DNA of 64,000 nucleotides from Pycnopodia helianthoides (taxonomy: Eukaryota; Echinodermata; Asteroidea; Forcipulatida; Asteriidae). The stretch is taken from contig CM063256.1 of the NCBI GenBank assembly GCA_032158295.1, forward strand, positions 4,946,034-5,010,033, read 5' to 3'. The notes beneath the pieces are model-generated. The model saw only the letters and a program-made list of their open reading frames with translations. It was not told the DNA's origin and searched no databases. The translations under genes and the position numbers were made by a program. Numbering within the stretch: the first letter of the stretch is position 1; every line of letters starts with the position of its first letter. Of the stretch, positions 1 to 14,039 are shown piece by piece.

Positions 1-767
1 TCTACCAGTGCTCAAGCAGACCCCATATCGTCTTGCTTAGCTACTGTAGACAGCGTGTTTACAATGTACAATGATGACTCAGAGATATTGGTGGTGATGA
101 TCGGACAACGCATCATCCCTATGATGTCATGTCTGTGTCAAATATGCAGGCCTGGGGGTTTGTTGTTGATGATGTAAATATTAGCATGGATTTCCTATCA
201 TGGAACTACAACCTGAGAACTACTATACTGTACATGTGTACGTGTACATAGTAAGAGCATACATGTATTCTGTCAGCATCATATTAGTACTTTGTAGGAA
301 TTTGCAACTGAGAGGATTTTTTCATAAATTAATAATGAAAGATTATTAATTTTCAATTATGTATCCTATAAACAACAGAGTAATTTACTACATGTATAGG
401 ACGCAAACAGAACTTAAGGTAACTACACCAGACATGTAATTAAACCTTGCTTGACCTGGCGTATACATACATAAATCCATGCCTCATAGTATACACATTT
501 ACTTAAGGTACACTAAGATGACTAAAGTGTGCATGAACTGCTGTACAGCACTAGATGTGAAGCTTTCATGTTGAGAATGAATTTCCATAATCACTCAGTG
601 CGTGCCTCGTCTAATTACCCATGCAGGAATATATAAAGAAAACTTAAAATGCCCTTTACACTGTACTGCAGATGATATTAATGTGCACATACCTTGCTAC
701 GTACATGTGAACACATACATTTGCAACTTCATTATTGGAATTACATACACTAATAAAGAAATCAGGG
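1..767. other. Intergenic, no gene seen
   Basis: AT-rich sequence with scattered 'acatgta' motifs and stop codons in all frames. I see no exon with plausible splice sites and no transposon ends. Confidence 0.5.
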
Positions 768-1665
768 TAGGGTAGGAGGAGTGGGGTAGGGTAGAAGGAG
801 CGGGGTAGGGTAGAAGGAGCGGGTAGGGTAAGAGGAATTGGGTAAGGTAGGAGTGGGGTAAGGTGGGAGTGGGATTGGGTAGGAGTAGGGTAGGAGGGGG
901 TAGGGTAGGAGGAGTGGGGTAGGGTAGGAGGAGTCAGGTAGGGTAGGAGGTGTGGGGTAGGGTAGGAGGAGTGGGGTAGGGTAGGAGAAGTGGGGTAGGG
1001 TAGGAGAAGTGGATAAGGTAGGAGGAGTGGGTAGGGTAGGAGGAGTGGGATAAGGTAGGAGGAGTGGGATAGGGTAGGAAGAGTGGGATAGTGTAGGAGG
1101 AGTGAGATAGGACAAAATAAGTGGGTAGAATAGGAGTGGGGGTAGAGTAGAAGTGTGGTAGGGTAGGAGGAAAGGGGCAGGGTAGGAGGAGTGGGGTTGG
1201 GTAGGAGTAGGGTAGGAGTAGGATAGGATGAAGGGTAGGAGTAGGGTTTGGATGAAGGGTAGGGTAGGAGGAGTGGGGTAGGGTAGGAGGGGTAGGGTAG
1301 GGTAGGAGGAGTGAGGTAGGGTAGGAGGAGTGGGGTAGAGTAGGAGTGGAATAAGGTAGGAGTAGGGTTTGGTTGAAGGGTAGGGTAGGAGTTGGATAGG
1401 GTAGGAGGAGTGGGGTAGAGTAAGAGTGGGGTAGGGTAGGAGTGGGGTAGGGTAGGAGAAGTGGAATAAGGTAGGAGGAGTGGGGTTGGGTAGGAGTAGG
1501 GTTTGGATGAAGGGTAGGGTAGGAGTGGGGCAGGGTAGGAGGAGTGGGGCAGGGTAGGAGGAGTGGGGTAGGGTAGGAGTAGGGTAGGAATGGGGTAGGA
1601 GAAGTGGGCTAGGAGTAGTGGATTTGGAGGAGTGGAGTAAGAGGGGTAGGGTAGGAGGAGCTGGG
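768..1665 (+). repeat. G-rich minisatellite, ~19-20 bp unit
   Basis: About 900 bp of irregular tandem copies of a unit like GTGGGGTAGGGTAGGAGGA, with unit variants such as GGGTTTGGATGAAGGGTAGG. The plus strand is almost free of C and carries many GGG or GGGG runs 3-6 bases apart, so G-quadruplex formation is possible. The minus strand reads open for about 343 codons only because the repeat (Pro, Thr, Leu, Ser, Tyr codons) lacks stops. That reading is not a gene. GGGTAG-rich units resemble telomeric repeats, but there is no regular TTAGGG array. Confidence 0.9.
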
Positions 1666-4542
1666 GGGAATTGACTATGTTTACAAATGAAGTTTCTCAG
1701 GTTGGTATCACCCTCATTGTCACATTTGTACATTATTAGCAAACAATGTACACTGAACCTTTGCCCTGTATCCTCAATTAATAAGGGAATCAATGTGTGG
1801 TGAAGAGGTTTTAAACTAGTGGTTTAAACCCGCCGAGGCCTGGTTCTTGATAATATCCTAAAAATATCCAAAAACCCTGTAAAAGTTGAGAACAAATCTG
1901 ACAGTTTAGCCTTAGCTCACCTCGACTCGGCGTTGAATTTCTATGCGTGTAGAAAAACCGCGCGCTTAAGTTTCAAGCTATCGCACGCAAGTTTCCAACT
2001 TGCGCGAAATAAACTATGCGGCTTACCAAATTTGCGCGCTCCACGCAAACGTGATAGCGCCCTCTTTGACAAAAAGTTGCCAGGCCATGTTTAAACACTT
2101 CTAGCCGGTGTTATATCGTCCGTTTAAACACCCCCACATGATGTCCTCTCGTCCAATCAGAATGGATAAACTGTCCCAGGTATTTATGAATTGTCATTGA
2201 TAAAGACAACAATAACAATTTGACTTTACTATAATCAATACTCTTATTACCATTTCTTCAAATGGCAAGTTTGTTTATTGCTTATTTGAACAATGCATTC
2301 CAATCCATGGTTCATCATCTCCTATGATTCATCCAGAGATACAAATCTTCAATTTCCAGGTCATCTCACATGATGGTACTCATTGTACCAACACCTCTGA
2401 AGATGTACCAACCATGCCGACCCGCTTCCAAGAACAAGTTCTTTGTCTCAACAAACCAAGACACCAATGACTCAATATGAATGAAGGCGGTTTAATATAA
2501 TCCTCCACACAGCTTGACAGCTCAGGGAGCTAACAGCTCTTATTATAGAGGGAAAAAAGATATACCCAGCAATTTCACGCTGGTTTAAACCAATTACAGG
2601 CCCCACAAGGGAAGCATCTGAGCATGGGCTAACATGAGGCACGTGTGGCATGTAATAAAGACACTTGGCTAAGACAGGCTGCTCATATAGACTCTTTGTG
2701 TATCCTAAACACTTGGAGGGAATAGCAAGTGCTGATGCTAGTGGGGGATTTACACAAAGAGTCATCGTTCACTGCTTTTTCCTCCATAACCTGAACAAAT
2801 AAGACACCAGGCTACACAAAGTACTTTGCACAAGTCACTTTAATAAGCTGCGTGAAAAGATTGGGACCTATACATCACAAAGACAATTAGTCATCTTCAC
2901 ATTATAAATGTATGCACTTAAACTTGAAGGCCTTCTGCTATAAATGTTGTTGGAATTTGCCAATGAGCACTGACTACTGGCTATGAACACATTGTGCACA
3001 CCTATTGCACAAGGCATATTATCATGGCAAACCATCAACACTTTTCTGATTGATGTAACGCTATACAGCAACATTTCCTTTTGAAGAGGAAAAACAGAAC
3101 ATGAAAAGGAAACACTGGGGATCATGTTAGTGATCTGTGTACACCTCCAATGTCTGTGACCCAACATTCACCTTTGGCTGACCAGCCTACATGTAAACAC
3201 AAGTCCTCTTGACTATGTGGCACAAATAATGTGTACTCAACTATACCTACACGTAATCCCATTGGGATAACAGGATTGTGACTACTTTCCAAATTGAGTA
3301 ATTTAAAATGTACCTGAAATAATTGTGTCAATGTGACATGGTTTAAACTTGCACTGAAGAAAGTACACCCATGAATTTGTACTTGTTAACTTGAGGGTTT
3401 TATTCCTTTTGACACTTCAATGACATAATTGAAGAGTAATACAAAAAAAGCATTGGGAAAAAAATTATTATACTTCTTTTGTTAGAATTTTGAGATTCAT
3501 ATTAAATGCCAAGTATGATTTTATAGAAATTGATGTTTATGCAGGTCGAGGTTCATTAAACCTCTATATGCTGCGAGAAATCAAATACAGGTAAAAAAAA
3601 AAAAAAAAAAACAGCAAAATACACAAGGTTTATTTTGGTTGTTCAAGTATATGTAAATATTTTGCTCTTAGACTCGGAGGTTCCTGAAAACATCTTGCAT
3701 CGGGGTCAGTGCCACAGGTCTGGTGCCAGATTGTCAGCAAAGTTGATATCCAAACTATCATTTATTGGATTGTTCTATTCCTAGCACCTCACAAAAAAAA
3801 CCCAGGGGTTATTAACTGCTGGCTGATACTAAGTGGAAATCTACAAGACACGGCACGGGTGCGTTTCTCTTGTCTCCATTGGGACTAGGAATAACAGGTG
3901 ATCTCAATCCATGGCGCCTTGTAGCTGCCCACGCTCAGGACAGGGCGGCTGACTACCCAAGCCATGCACGGCGCTGATTTCTTAAGATAGGCCCTTGAGG
4001 TAGGCACCGTCCTGGGTAATCCCCCTACTGAGCATCATATTTGGCATCTGATAATAATGTATCGTGTGGCAGCCAAGGGGGTATCCTTTCCTAAAAAGAA
4101 TCAAATAGCCGATGTAAAGAATACATCAAGTCAATAGTCAAGCAGTGGCACAGAGGTAAATGACATCAGCGTTGAGGTTGACTGCAGTCAAGATGGACAA
4201 GGAGGTGGCTAGCGACGGCGTCGCCGTGGCGAGAGTTATTGTCTCCGGACAGAGTCAGACAGACCAGATTATGCTTGGCAAGAAACCTGGAGGCTTGATG
4301 TTTTCTTATCACCCCCCCCCCCAATACATTAAGGATGTCTATTAAGAGTACATTGTGTATGGACAGTAACTTGAGGTGTTGTTCAACTCGTAGCTTCTGA
4401 CATATCTAAACATTGTGAGATGATTGTTATTGATTAGAAAGGACTTCTCTTACCATCCGCAGCAAAAGGATCATCTATGTATTGACAATTGAGAAGGTAT
4501 CCACCTCTTTGGAACCAGACTATCTTTAGCTTGTTGACACCA
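1666..4542. other. Intergenic with a CpG-bearing patch
   Basis: A patch at about 1820-2160 is richer in CpG (cgcgcttaag, cgcacgcaag, gcgcgctccacgc) than its surroundings and could be a repeat remnant or an old promoter. No open reading frame starts there. Poly-A runs lie near 3593-3611. A short GC-richer open stretch at 4160-4345 lacks a usable splice donor. I see no supportable gene. Confidence 0.4.
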
Positions 4543-4735
4543 CAGTGGCTTTGGCTACTGTCTGTGGCTTTGGCTACTGTCTGTGGCTTTTGCTACTCTC
4601 TGTGACTTTGGCTAATGTCTCTGTGGCTTTGGCTAGTTTCTGTGGCTTTGGCTAATCTCTGTGGCTTTGGTTACTGTCTGTGGCTTTGCTACTCTCTGTG
4701 ACTTTGGCTAATGTGTCTGTGGCTTTGGCTAATTT
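4543..4735 (+). repeat. Minisatellite, ~21 bp unit
   Basis: About nine irregular tandem copies of a unit like CTGTGGCTTTGGCTACTGT, with variants that add 'gtct' or replace 'gctact' by 'gctaat'. Non-coding. Confidence 0.85.
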
Positions 4736-7700
4736 CGTATGGCCACTGCATGCTAATAGAGGTACTTAAAAATGCAGAAAAGAAACAACTTTAATTTTGA
4801 ATACTTTTAATTTAACAGCTTATTCTTTTTGATTATTCACATGTCATTTTCTTACTTCACTCTGATTTACCAAGTGAGCTTTCAATTTAAAAAACAAAAA
4901 TTCTAAACTACACACATTGTTGTTTTCTATGTTGCACACAATCAACAATAATATTGCCATAACACCACTCCTGATCATGTAGTGCAAAGCATGAGGCATT
5001 AACATTGCTGCTGTGTCCCGGCTGCAACCCTCAGCCATGTCAGCCCGGGCAGACGTTTATCGCAGCAGGTAAGGAATGAATGAATTCCTATCTGACTGGT
5101 CATACCAAGGAATGGAATACTTACAGCTGTAATGTAATAAATATCTCACATCCACATAAATTGAATCACTTCTGTTAACCCAGCTTCCTACAGGCCTAGA
5201 TGATGTTTCATCTGCTCATGTACAATCAGGCTTCTTTGGGGGAATACAATGAACTATTATACAAATATGCTGCTTTTTTTTTTACACCGTATGAGCATAC
5301 TACTCAATGGAAATACACATGTACATGTATTTGTTTTTCTTTTTATGAGTACCATACTTACTTGTATACTACAAGTAAATTAATGTATGTTTTGTTTCAC
5401 AACTGATTTTGTAGGATTAGTTTTCTGGCATGATACATATGCATTTGTGCAGTATAGAGATTTTCTTAAACTCAAGTAAGCTTGCATCTTTTAATCCATA
5501 AATACATGTAGCTAAAATGAATAACCAATCAATCAATAGTAAAAGTTACAGTGAGGTATTAAAAACCAGAGTCAGGTTTCTGGTTTTGTGAGAAGTTTTG
5601 GAAGCAATAAAGCTGCACATGTAGTTAATAACGGATGCTTATTGTACACAGTTATGTCAGTAACTAGGGTTCTCCCTGGCAGGATATGTCTCAACTGTTG
5701 GGAATTCTTTAAACCAAATTTTGGAAGTTTGGCCTCAGTACACTGAATTAAAACAAGGTCCTCAGAATGTTTTCACTTTGAGTATATCTTTAGTTTTAAA
5801 AGCCCTACTGTGTCATCTGGGGCAACTAAATGGTTTCTTTATGATTTTGGTAAATTTGATATGAAGTATCCCCCCCCCCCACAAAAAAAAAGAAAAAACA
5901 AAAAACAAAATTCTTGAATCAGCCACTTATCGGCCCGATACGCTAGCTTGTGCATGGGGAGAACACTGGTATCTTTTCAGTGTTTCCCCTGCCCATTCCA
6001 ACTTGAGGCAGCCCACCTTGCTATACTTTCACTGCTCTTTATTTGTCTCCTCTCGTTTTTTTTTGGGGGGGGGGCAATTATCACCAACTTGTTGTGAAGA
6101 TTTGCAATATAAGAAAATACTTGTTGAAACACTTTCATTTGATGTAAAAGCTTTTTCCTTGATCTCTATGTATCCAGAGATCTCAGGTTGGATGTTTACA
6201 CACGTAGATGGAATCAACACATATTTGTATGAGAGCTGTATTCTTTTCAGTCAGTTTGCAGGCTGCGTAAATTTGGCTCCAACCATCAATTTGAATTTTT
6301 AGCACCTCACAGTTCATTAGCCAGGGGAGACTGGTGTACTGTACAACCATAGAGAAAGGACAATGAACAAACTGATCATGCAGAAGGGCATAATTTAAAC
6401 TGGAACTGTGATGGTATTCATCATATGTGACAGTGACAGTCACTTCATGTACATGTACATGTATGTATTGTTTACGTAATGCAAATCTGTACATCATATC
6501 ACAGTTTGTGGCTTATTTTTTTTAAAACATCCTCTAGATCAACAAAGCGCCAAGTGCCTCATTGTGTCATGTACAATGTACATTTTATGCTTTATTGGTG
6601 TTCACAAAACTTTGCCGGAACCATTAATTTGTTTACCTCTATACTGAAACCAACTTGTGTCAACACAGCGCCGTTTTGGGTCTGGTCTGGTCCTTTCTCC
6701 ATGTTCTACTGGACTCAAATCTGGGTGAAAAATCCACAGACCGTAGGGCTTGTACATAGCTCAGCATTTTTTACTGGCAAACCAGTATCTTTTTACAAGA
6801 CTAGACTAAACTGCTTTTATTTGAGCAAGCACTCGAAAAAGTTTATCTTATTAGTCTTTGGAGTAAGTACACTTCGATACTCAACAGAATTGAAACTGAA
6901 AGATGATTATCAAACTCAAAATCAACATACGTGAACATTGTTTGTTTTCAATTAAGTTTATTACACAGTGAGGTATCATCACCTAATTGTGAAACACAAG
7001 ACCACTGGACATGTCAGTTCATCAGGTTACTGGCCTGACACTAAAATCACTGGCCGTAGGCCTGCGGGTCCAGTGTGAATTTCAAGCCCTGATCTAAAGA
7101 ATTCAAAAAATAACTTTTACTTTTGACTGTGGATGAACACACAAGTTGTAAAATCTTACTGGTGTATTTAACATGTGCAAAGAGCCCCTGTCATAGATTC
7201 AGTAATTTTCAGAAACTTCACCCTCTAGAGGTGCATGTAATTGTAACACATCTTCTGAGGAATCTGTTTATGCTGACCTAAAAACACAAACCCAACCAGA
7301 GCAAGTACAAGTAGGCTATAGGTCCTGTCATTGAAACTGATGTGACTGTCAGTATCACTATCGGGTAACAATTAACATACATAACACATGCAAACACAGA
7401 CAGAAGATTGTATGGCTCAAATTGTTCCTTTTGAAATCTTAACCAGTTTACATGGTTTAATTACAAAATAATGCAGTTTTCTGCCTCAATACTTTTGTAG
7501 GACAGTGTGTTATTTAAGGGGAAAAAACTGGCTTGGAACAATATGCACTAAAACTATGTAATAAAATACAATCTATAGAATACTAATTCCTATGCGAAAA
7601 CATGAGGGCACGGCACATATCGAAGACAACATCAGTGCCTGTTATCGATCTGTATATTTGTTAATGTTTTATGTTCCATGCTTTTCTTGCCAGTGCGCAC

Positions 7701-9799
7701 AATTCTGTACCCGGCCGTCATTTACATGTAAGATCAGAAATACACGTATGTAATTTTACCCCCCAAAATGTATATTTTCACAGGGTAATTGGTAATACAT
7801 GTATGGAAAAGAAATTAATGATGCCAAGTAGCTTTTATTGCTGAATAATCATCAGCTCTATATCATGTCTTTAGTAAAGCAATTATAATCTACCAGGGGA
7901 AATAACCCCTTACAACACGTAGGTAAATACAATGTGTGTACAGGAACCAGAGGCAGAAAGCTTTAAGTTCAGTAACAATATGCAAGTAAGAGTGAGTGCA
8001 TTCAGTTATCATTAAGGGAGTTACTCCACCCATAGATACACCGGATATTATGTAGTCAACAACTTCCACATCCCCACCTAGAATAGTTGTTATTATTGTC
8101 TACACTTATACTTCGGGTCGAGGTAAAGAAATTCTTGTTTTCATCCCACACAACTTGGAACAATGAGAGACCAATTGTACACATTGATCAGTGTGTCAAA
8201 CGTATGTAACCATGCATACATATACGCAAGTCCACCAAAACCAGTAGAGCATCAAAAATCAACTTGTCCTTCTGCGGGATTTCTGTCTCCTAAACTTGTT
8301 GTGCACACTCTTTTGACCTCAAGGTCTTTCTTGTATAAAAAAAACTCGAGCAAATAAAGTTGTATGTCAGTTTGATAACTATCTGGTTTCATCAGAATCA
8401 AACAACAATACTGGAAGTTCAACCACAATGCATTGACCCAATTCACCTGATGTCATCATCACAATAATCTTGGTTGCACCATGTTGGGAGTCAATGGGAT
8501 GTATGTTCACATTGTATACATGTAGCTAACTTAACTTTTATTTCCGCTACTAAATATTCACAGCGTGGGTTCGCTTGACAAAATGACTTAGCTCAAATTT
8601 TCCTTGCATTCACACGGGGCATAGTCGTCGTTAGCCAGCTTAGAATGTTACGGCTTTTGGTAGTTACATGGTACATGTTGGCTTGAAAACAGCTTAAATG
8701 TAATACACACATAAAGTTTAATATTTTTGTTTAATTTAGCAGTTATTCAATTATTTAAATTCACAACGATTTGGTTTCTTGCATTCACATTGTCAAAAAT
8801 GTTCACTGTTAGCTAGCAGCTAAGTTAGCTACTCGTGTGACTTGACCCAATATCCCTGTATGTTTACTATAGAGAAAGGACCTACAGATACAGTGTAGTA
8901 CGAATTTTAGGCGACACAGGGTTACACCCTTACATGTTGATTCACAAAATGGTGACCATGGCAGTCACAGCGTACATGCAAAGGATTTAATAGGTACAAA
9001 ATTGTCTTCAACACTCAGAAAGACTAATTATTGCAAATCTTGCATCTTAAAAAGTGTTTTTAAATTATTTTAAAAAAAACCAGCAAGACTACAGGTAAGG
9101 TAGACACCATTTTCATCCAAATTTGTCTCTACATCTTCCACAATCTCATGTTAAAAAATGAAGTGCTTCAAGTTGACTTTAAACTGTGTGTACACAGCCT
9201 CAGCCTCAACCATTGTCAATACTGCAACTACATCAATCAAGCAATCATCATAACCAAATATGATTGAATACCAAAAGTGTAGTGACAATATGAAAAACAA
9301 ATAATACACAATGTCTCCTGAGAGGTTGAGCCCAGATAGGATGAGAGATCATCATTTATCATGACAGTCACATGCTCAAAACCAGATAGTACAACTGCAA
9401 ATAGTACAAATACTTCTTTCATAAAGGATAACTTTAGGAATTAAACTGTTGAATGTAAACTTGGGGCATTAGCTTGTAAGCAGCAAGTTTTCACTCAAAG
9501 CTTTGGAAACGTCCAGCATCAAAGGGTCAGATCCAAAACATGTCAACCAAAACTGGAAATAATCAACTTCATTGTACATTGGTTGGATAAATTTCTTCTG
9601 TGTATGACACTAGTTTGATAGAAAGTACACATTTTTTAAAGATTTAAACCAAATATTCACACAATTGGAGAACTTTACGTCCCATCCCTTTTCCGTCCCG
9701 TCACATGACCTTTGTTTTTAATTTACAGAAAGGATGAAACTGTGATGTCTAAATGTAGCAATAACTTGGGCAATAGTTTGCTATGACAATTTTTGTTAA
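4736..9799. other. Intergenic, no gene seen
   Basis: AT-rich, with homopolymers (poly-C at 5871-5880, poly-G at 6065-6073) and many gtacatgtac-type palindromes. The longest open stretch (6479-6934, plus) has no recognisable domain and is biased toward chance residues (Cys, Phe, Tyr, Asn). No splice-bounded exon could be supported. Confidence 0.4.
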
Positions 9800-9807
9800 C
9801 CTCTCAT

Positions 9808-10493
9808 TAAGCTTGGGCGATACCACGATATTATCGAATATCGCGATACTAGTTCTGAAACGATTATGATATCGGGTCACATTTTTTAAAATCGTGATAT
9901 CGGTAAATCGCGATATCGTTAAGTATCGCGATGTATTTCCTAGCCGAGACGATCTTGCAACAATAAATCTCCTCGTCAAGACGATATTGCAACAATAAAT
10001 CTCCTAGTTGAGACGATTTGCTGCATCAAAGAGCTGTCAAAGAGTTGCAAGTCACAGACCGCAACCGCAAGATTCCCCAACAGATCCGATCCGACGGGGT
10101 TTAGTCTTCGAAAAAAACAACATCAAAGCCTTAGCGATCAGGCGGTCTCACGCAGACGGGTGTTATCACGTGCGTTCCCGTGCGTGTTGCGGACGTGCGA
10201 GTAGCGTGATCTAATTAGTTATGCACACATAAAGAACAGTCTGTCATGCGCAGTTAACACATTAAATGTGTGTAAGTAATAGGCCCAGGTTTTCATACCA
10301 TAGGTTTAGAGTAAAACCCGAAGAATAGGTGATTGGAACAACGGCTGAAATGATCAGTCAATCATAGCCACCACTCAACGTGAGAATTGTAGTAGATTGA
10401 CGGCATAAAGAATTAATCGCGATTATATCGAATATTGCGATATATTCTCGACGACATATCGTGGCTGAGAAAAAGCGATATCGCCCAAGCTTA
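9808..10493. mobile_element. Non-autonomous hAT-type element (MITE)
   Basis: A 686 bp element with perfect 15 bp terminal inverted repeats: TAAGCTTGGGCGATA at 9808-9822, with its complement at 10479-10493. It is flanked by an exact 8 bp duplication CCTCTCAT (9800-9807 and 10494-10501). An 8 bp target duplication is the hallmark of hAT transposons. The subterminal regions are rich in CGATATCG and TATCGCGATA motifs in both orientations, so the inverted repeat continues imperfectly for some 70 bases. No transposase reading frame is present, so it would need a hAT transposase supplied from elsewhere. The intact duplication suggests a fairly recent insertion. Confidence 0.9.
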
Positions 10494-10501
10494 CCTCTCA
10501 T

Positions 10502-13500
10502 TAAATTTGATGACAATCAGTATTGAACACAAAGTACAAGTTCCATCATTGCTTCATTCCGTCCTGTCACTTCTTTTGTTTTTGTTGTCACGGCAACATC
10601 TTTATGCTAGAGCTATTTCTTTTATGCCAATAATTGAGCACAACTTACGTGTGAAGATGAGCAATTAAGTTTTTTTGTTAACCCTCCCTAAAAAATTATG
10701 CAACCGCATGTGCTATTTTGATATACATGTAAGTAATTAATCTGTATCTTGTGTCTAATTAAAACCTACCCATAGACAAATTAATTGGTCAATGAATATA
10801 AATATTGTTTTCCTAAATTGTTAATTTATACTTTGATCACATTTTTACTCCAACAACCCTTCTATCATTCCCACTGCCTCTTAGACAGATGGTCCTCACC
10901 AACACTTCATCATACCCCGGTCAAGGCAATTACTCTTCACGTACAGGATGGCAGACTCATCTTAATAGCAGGCCCTTCAACTTACCAGGGAGTGAGCTTT
11001 TTTTTTTCTGGGACAGAGGTTGCTTAGAGTGTATGCATTTCATAGCCATATATGGCCAGTCTGTCACAAGCTGTTCTGGTCTTGTTTCTTTCAAGTTTTA
11101 AGTATTTCAAACCTTAATAACTCACACAAGAAGCAATAAATTAAAATGGAAAACTTGAATCAGGAATGTTGCATTCTGATGATACTATGGCTGATACAAT
11201 GACTCAGAAAGATGGAGGATGTTTTGGTGTTTTTTATTTCACCCTTTTTTCAGGGAATGGGAGTAATGGTAGTAAAATAGAGATAGTTCAAGAAAGGGTA
11301 TTCTCTGATCTCAAAGATAATGTATCTGGAACTTCCAGGTTGCTACAGTCATTTTTATATAAAGACTCTCCAAGTTACTGCACATGAAGGCTAGAACAGT
11401 TCATTTTTTTCAAACAAAGTCTGAATACAGAAACTTTGAAACACAAATCAATGGTGTGTGTTTTTAATCAAGACGGAATCTACATACTGTAACATAAGTT
11501 TTTTGATAATCCCTCAAATTGTTTGGTTCTCCCTCCAAAGCCCATCTCCCTCCCAAGTTCCACCTCCATAAACAATTATTAAATACACACAGAGAAATAC
11601 AAAAGCACACACAACACTCAAGCTTGAACAAAGTAGGTCAGAAATAAACCCAGATACATGGCAAGGTGATACACTCATTGGATGAACTTGCAATAAGTGT
11701 TCTCCTACATACTTCCCCAACAGTTCTTAAAACTGGGGAGAACCTTGCTATGTCTTGGCCTACCTCTAGAACTTACAAAAACCTACCAGAACCACTTCAG
11801 CCAGACAATAAGAAAGCCCCTAGTCCTAGAGTGCCAGCCCAGATGCGGAGAAATTGTTTGCTGATTATCTAATTTCCCCAGGGGCCTGTGCTACACACAT
11901 AATGAAGGGCACCATCAGACTGTCACATTTAGCATAGCATTCCAAACACTTCTTGGTAGAATAGATCTACATTTTTATCTTTTACAGATAGATCGCCTTT
12001 GATTGTATAGGGCCTACATTGTTACTAGTTTTGTTGAACAAACAAGGTTTTTTCTGCATATCATTCCATCATTTTACATTTTATAATTAAGGGTGTGAAA
12101 TTAAAAATTGAATAAATCAGTACAAACACTACAATGGATCTATAAATGTGCAAACTAATTTGTTTAAAAGGAACCATTTTCATGTGAAGGAATGTATTTA
12201 TGTTATAATATAAAACACTAAAAGGCACTACAATAAAATTTAACAAAATACAAAATAAATAAAACAATAACTACACGTACATGTATATCCAACATCAAAC
12301 AGCCAAAATAACAGATGTTTTTAATCATGGGACAATAATAAAGTTGCAATCCAAACTATGTCCAAGGAGAGTTGAATTAGTTCTAGCTGAGTAAATTAAA
12401 GAATGTTTCAATGCCAAGCAACTGCTTCCCCCATCTGGCTAGATATCCTGGATTACTCTATAATAAACTAGCATGTTCCTCTTCATTACAGAAGTAATAA
12501 ATACTTTACAACACTCGATACATAGTATCACCTTTTGTATCTATTAGTATTATGAACTTGACCTATTTACAATTGTTTAGAATTTTACTTTTTGTTAAAT
12601 ACAGAGAGAAGATTATAGAATGGGCAGGGGAGGAGTAATAATTAAAAGTGTAAGGTTGAGGATGGGTCAAAGAACACCCCTTAAATTCCAGTGGTAAAAA
12701 CACTTTGTACAAAATGTCCATCATGTGGGTGGAATGACAACCCCCCCCCCACCCCCCTCTTTAATGCAATTAATGCATTACTGTTCAAAAAACTACAGAG
12801 CCAATTTTTAAAAAGAAGCAGACAAATTTCTGAGACAGAAAATATGACTGTTTATATTGTCTAAGGTGCTAAAAGGAACATTGAAAAGTATTGCAAAAGC
12901 TTGATTATGCAGTGAAAGATACAGAGACAAAGCAGAAACCATGCAGGAACTTAACACTTTTTTTGACATTCCAAAATCAAATGAAAACAAAGTACAAAGA
13001 GAAACACCCTGAAAGTACACCAAAGGTCAGATTAATTTTTTTTAACCACAATCTCATAAAAAGATGGCAATTCCCTCAATTATCAAGTTATTATTAGCTC
13101 AGTGCTTTCTCTTTGCTTCAGGTTCAATGCCTCCTCTCATCTCTTGTTTGAACTGATTGAGTAATTGCAACATCTGTCTGTTTATTGACACACAACCAGT
13201 CCACGCTGGAACTGCGTTTTAAATCACAATGCTGGCTGAGGGAACAAAGGAACAGCCAGGCTGAGTCTTGTGTCTAACCCAGGCATTCAAGCCGTGCAAC
13301 GACTGAAAACTGAAACCGTGAGATTTCAATTTGGTATCGCAGGCTAGTTGCTTAAGAGGAATTGTATGTGTACACCATTGTTATTTTGAAGTGTACACAT
13401 TTCAATCAAACGTCTATGTATTACGTTGACAAACAAAACCTGCGAATTTTGTTTTCTTTTCCTTTAAAGTTGAACAGGAGGTCTTTGTATTCTAGGAGAA

Positions 13501-14039
13501 CTCTTATAATGTATTTTTCATGTTACTTCATTTACATGAACTTTACTCTCAGAAAATTAATTATTCTAAAATTATGTTGTCATCACTGCTAAGTCTCTAA
13601 ACAATTACATGCACCACAATGTGCTCCATTAGTCAAAAGCATATTGGCAACTCATCAGCAATTTAAGGTTTATGTAGTAAGTGTATTTATTTTTGGCAAA
13701 ACACATGTTCGTTACTTACAAATCACACAGTGTTGTACAAAATGCACACTTCCCATGTGTCTCTATGATTCAAAAACATTTCTCAACATAACCCTAAATG
13801 ACTCTGATTGAAGTCAGTCATCCCATGGTTAACATATCCTTGGTTCATAAACCACTTACACACACACGCACACTGATGGACTTTCATCCCCAAATTTAAG
13901 AAAATGCAGAAAAGCCTCTTGTTGCTATGAAGAGCTCTTGTGAGCAGACTAAAAAGAGCTTTAATCTCCATACTCAAAGCATTCTCAGGGACGACTCTAC
14001 ATGTACATAGGGTTGGTATGTACGTATGTATATTCTCAC
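10502..14039. other. Intergenic, possible weak exon at ~10880-10989
   Basis: Mostly AT-rich with no gene. A short stretch at about 10880-10989 on the plus strand has a pyrimidine tract plus AG before it and GTGAGC after it, and is open in two frames. I cannot recognise the product. A poly-C tract lies at 12739-12757. Confidence 0.3.

Noticed and set aside
762..1793. 343-codon open frame on the minus strand rich in Pro, Thr, Leu, Tyr
   Set aside because: It is the translation of the G-rich minisatellite. Periodicity follows the DNA repeat and no domain is present.
4160..4345. 61-codon frame with CpG-rich start
   Set aside because: Has a fair start context (agATGGAC) but no donor site, runs into poly-C and has no partner exon.
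6479..6934. 151-codon plus-strand frame
   Set aside because: No recognisable domain, chance-like composition and no splice context. Could not be supported as a gene.
10008..10214. 68-codon frame inside the hAT-type element as a transposase remnant
   Set aside because: No hAT dimerisation or BED-finger motif. The element is too short and its composition follows the DNA repeats.
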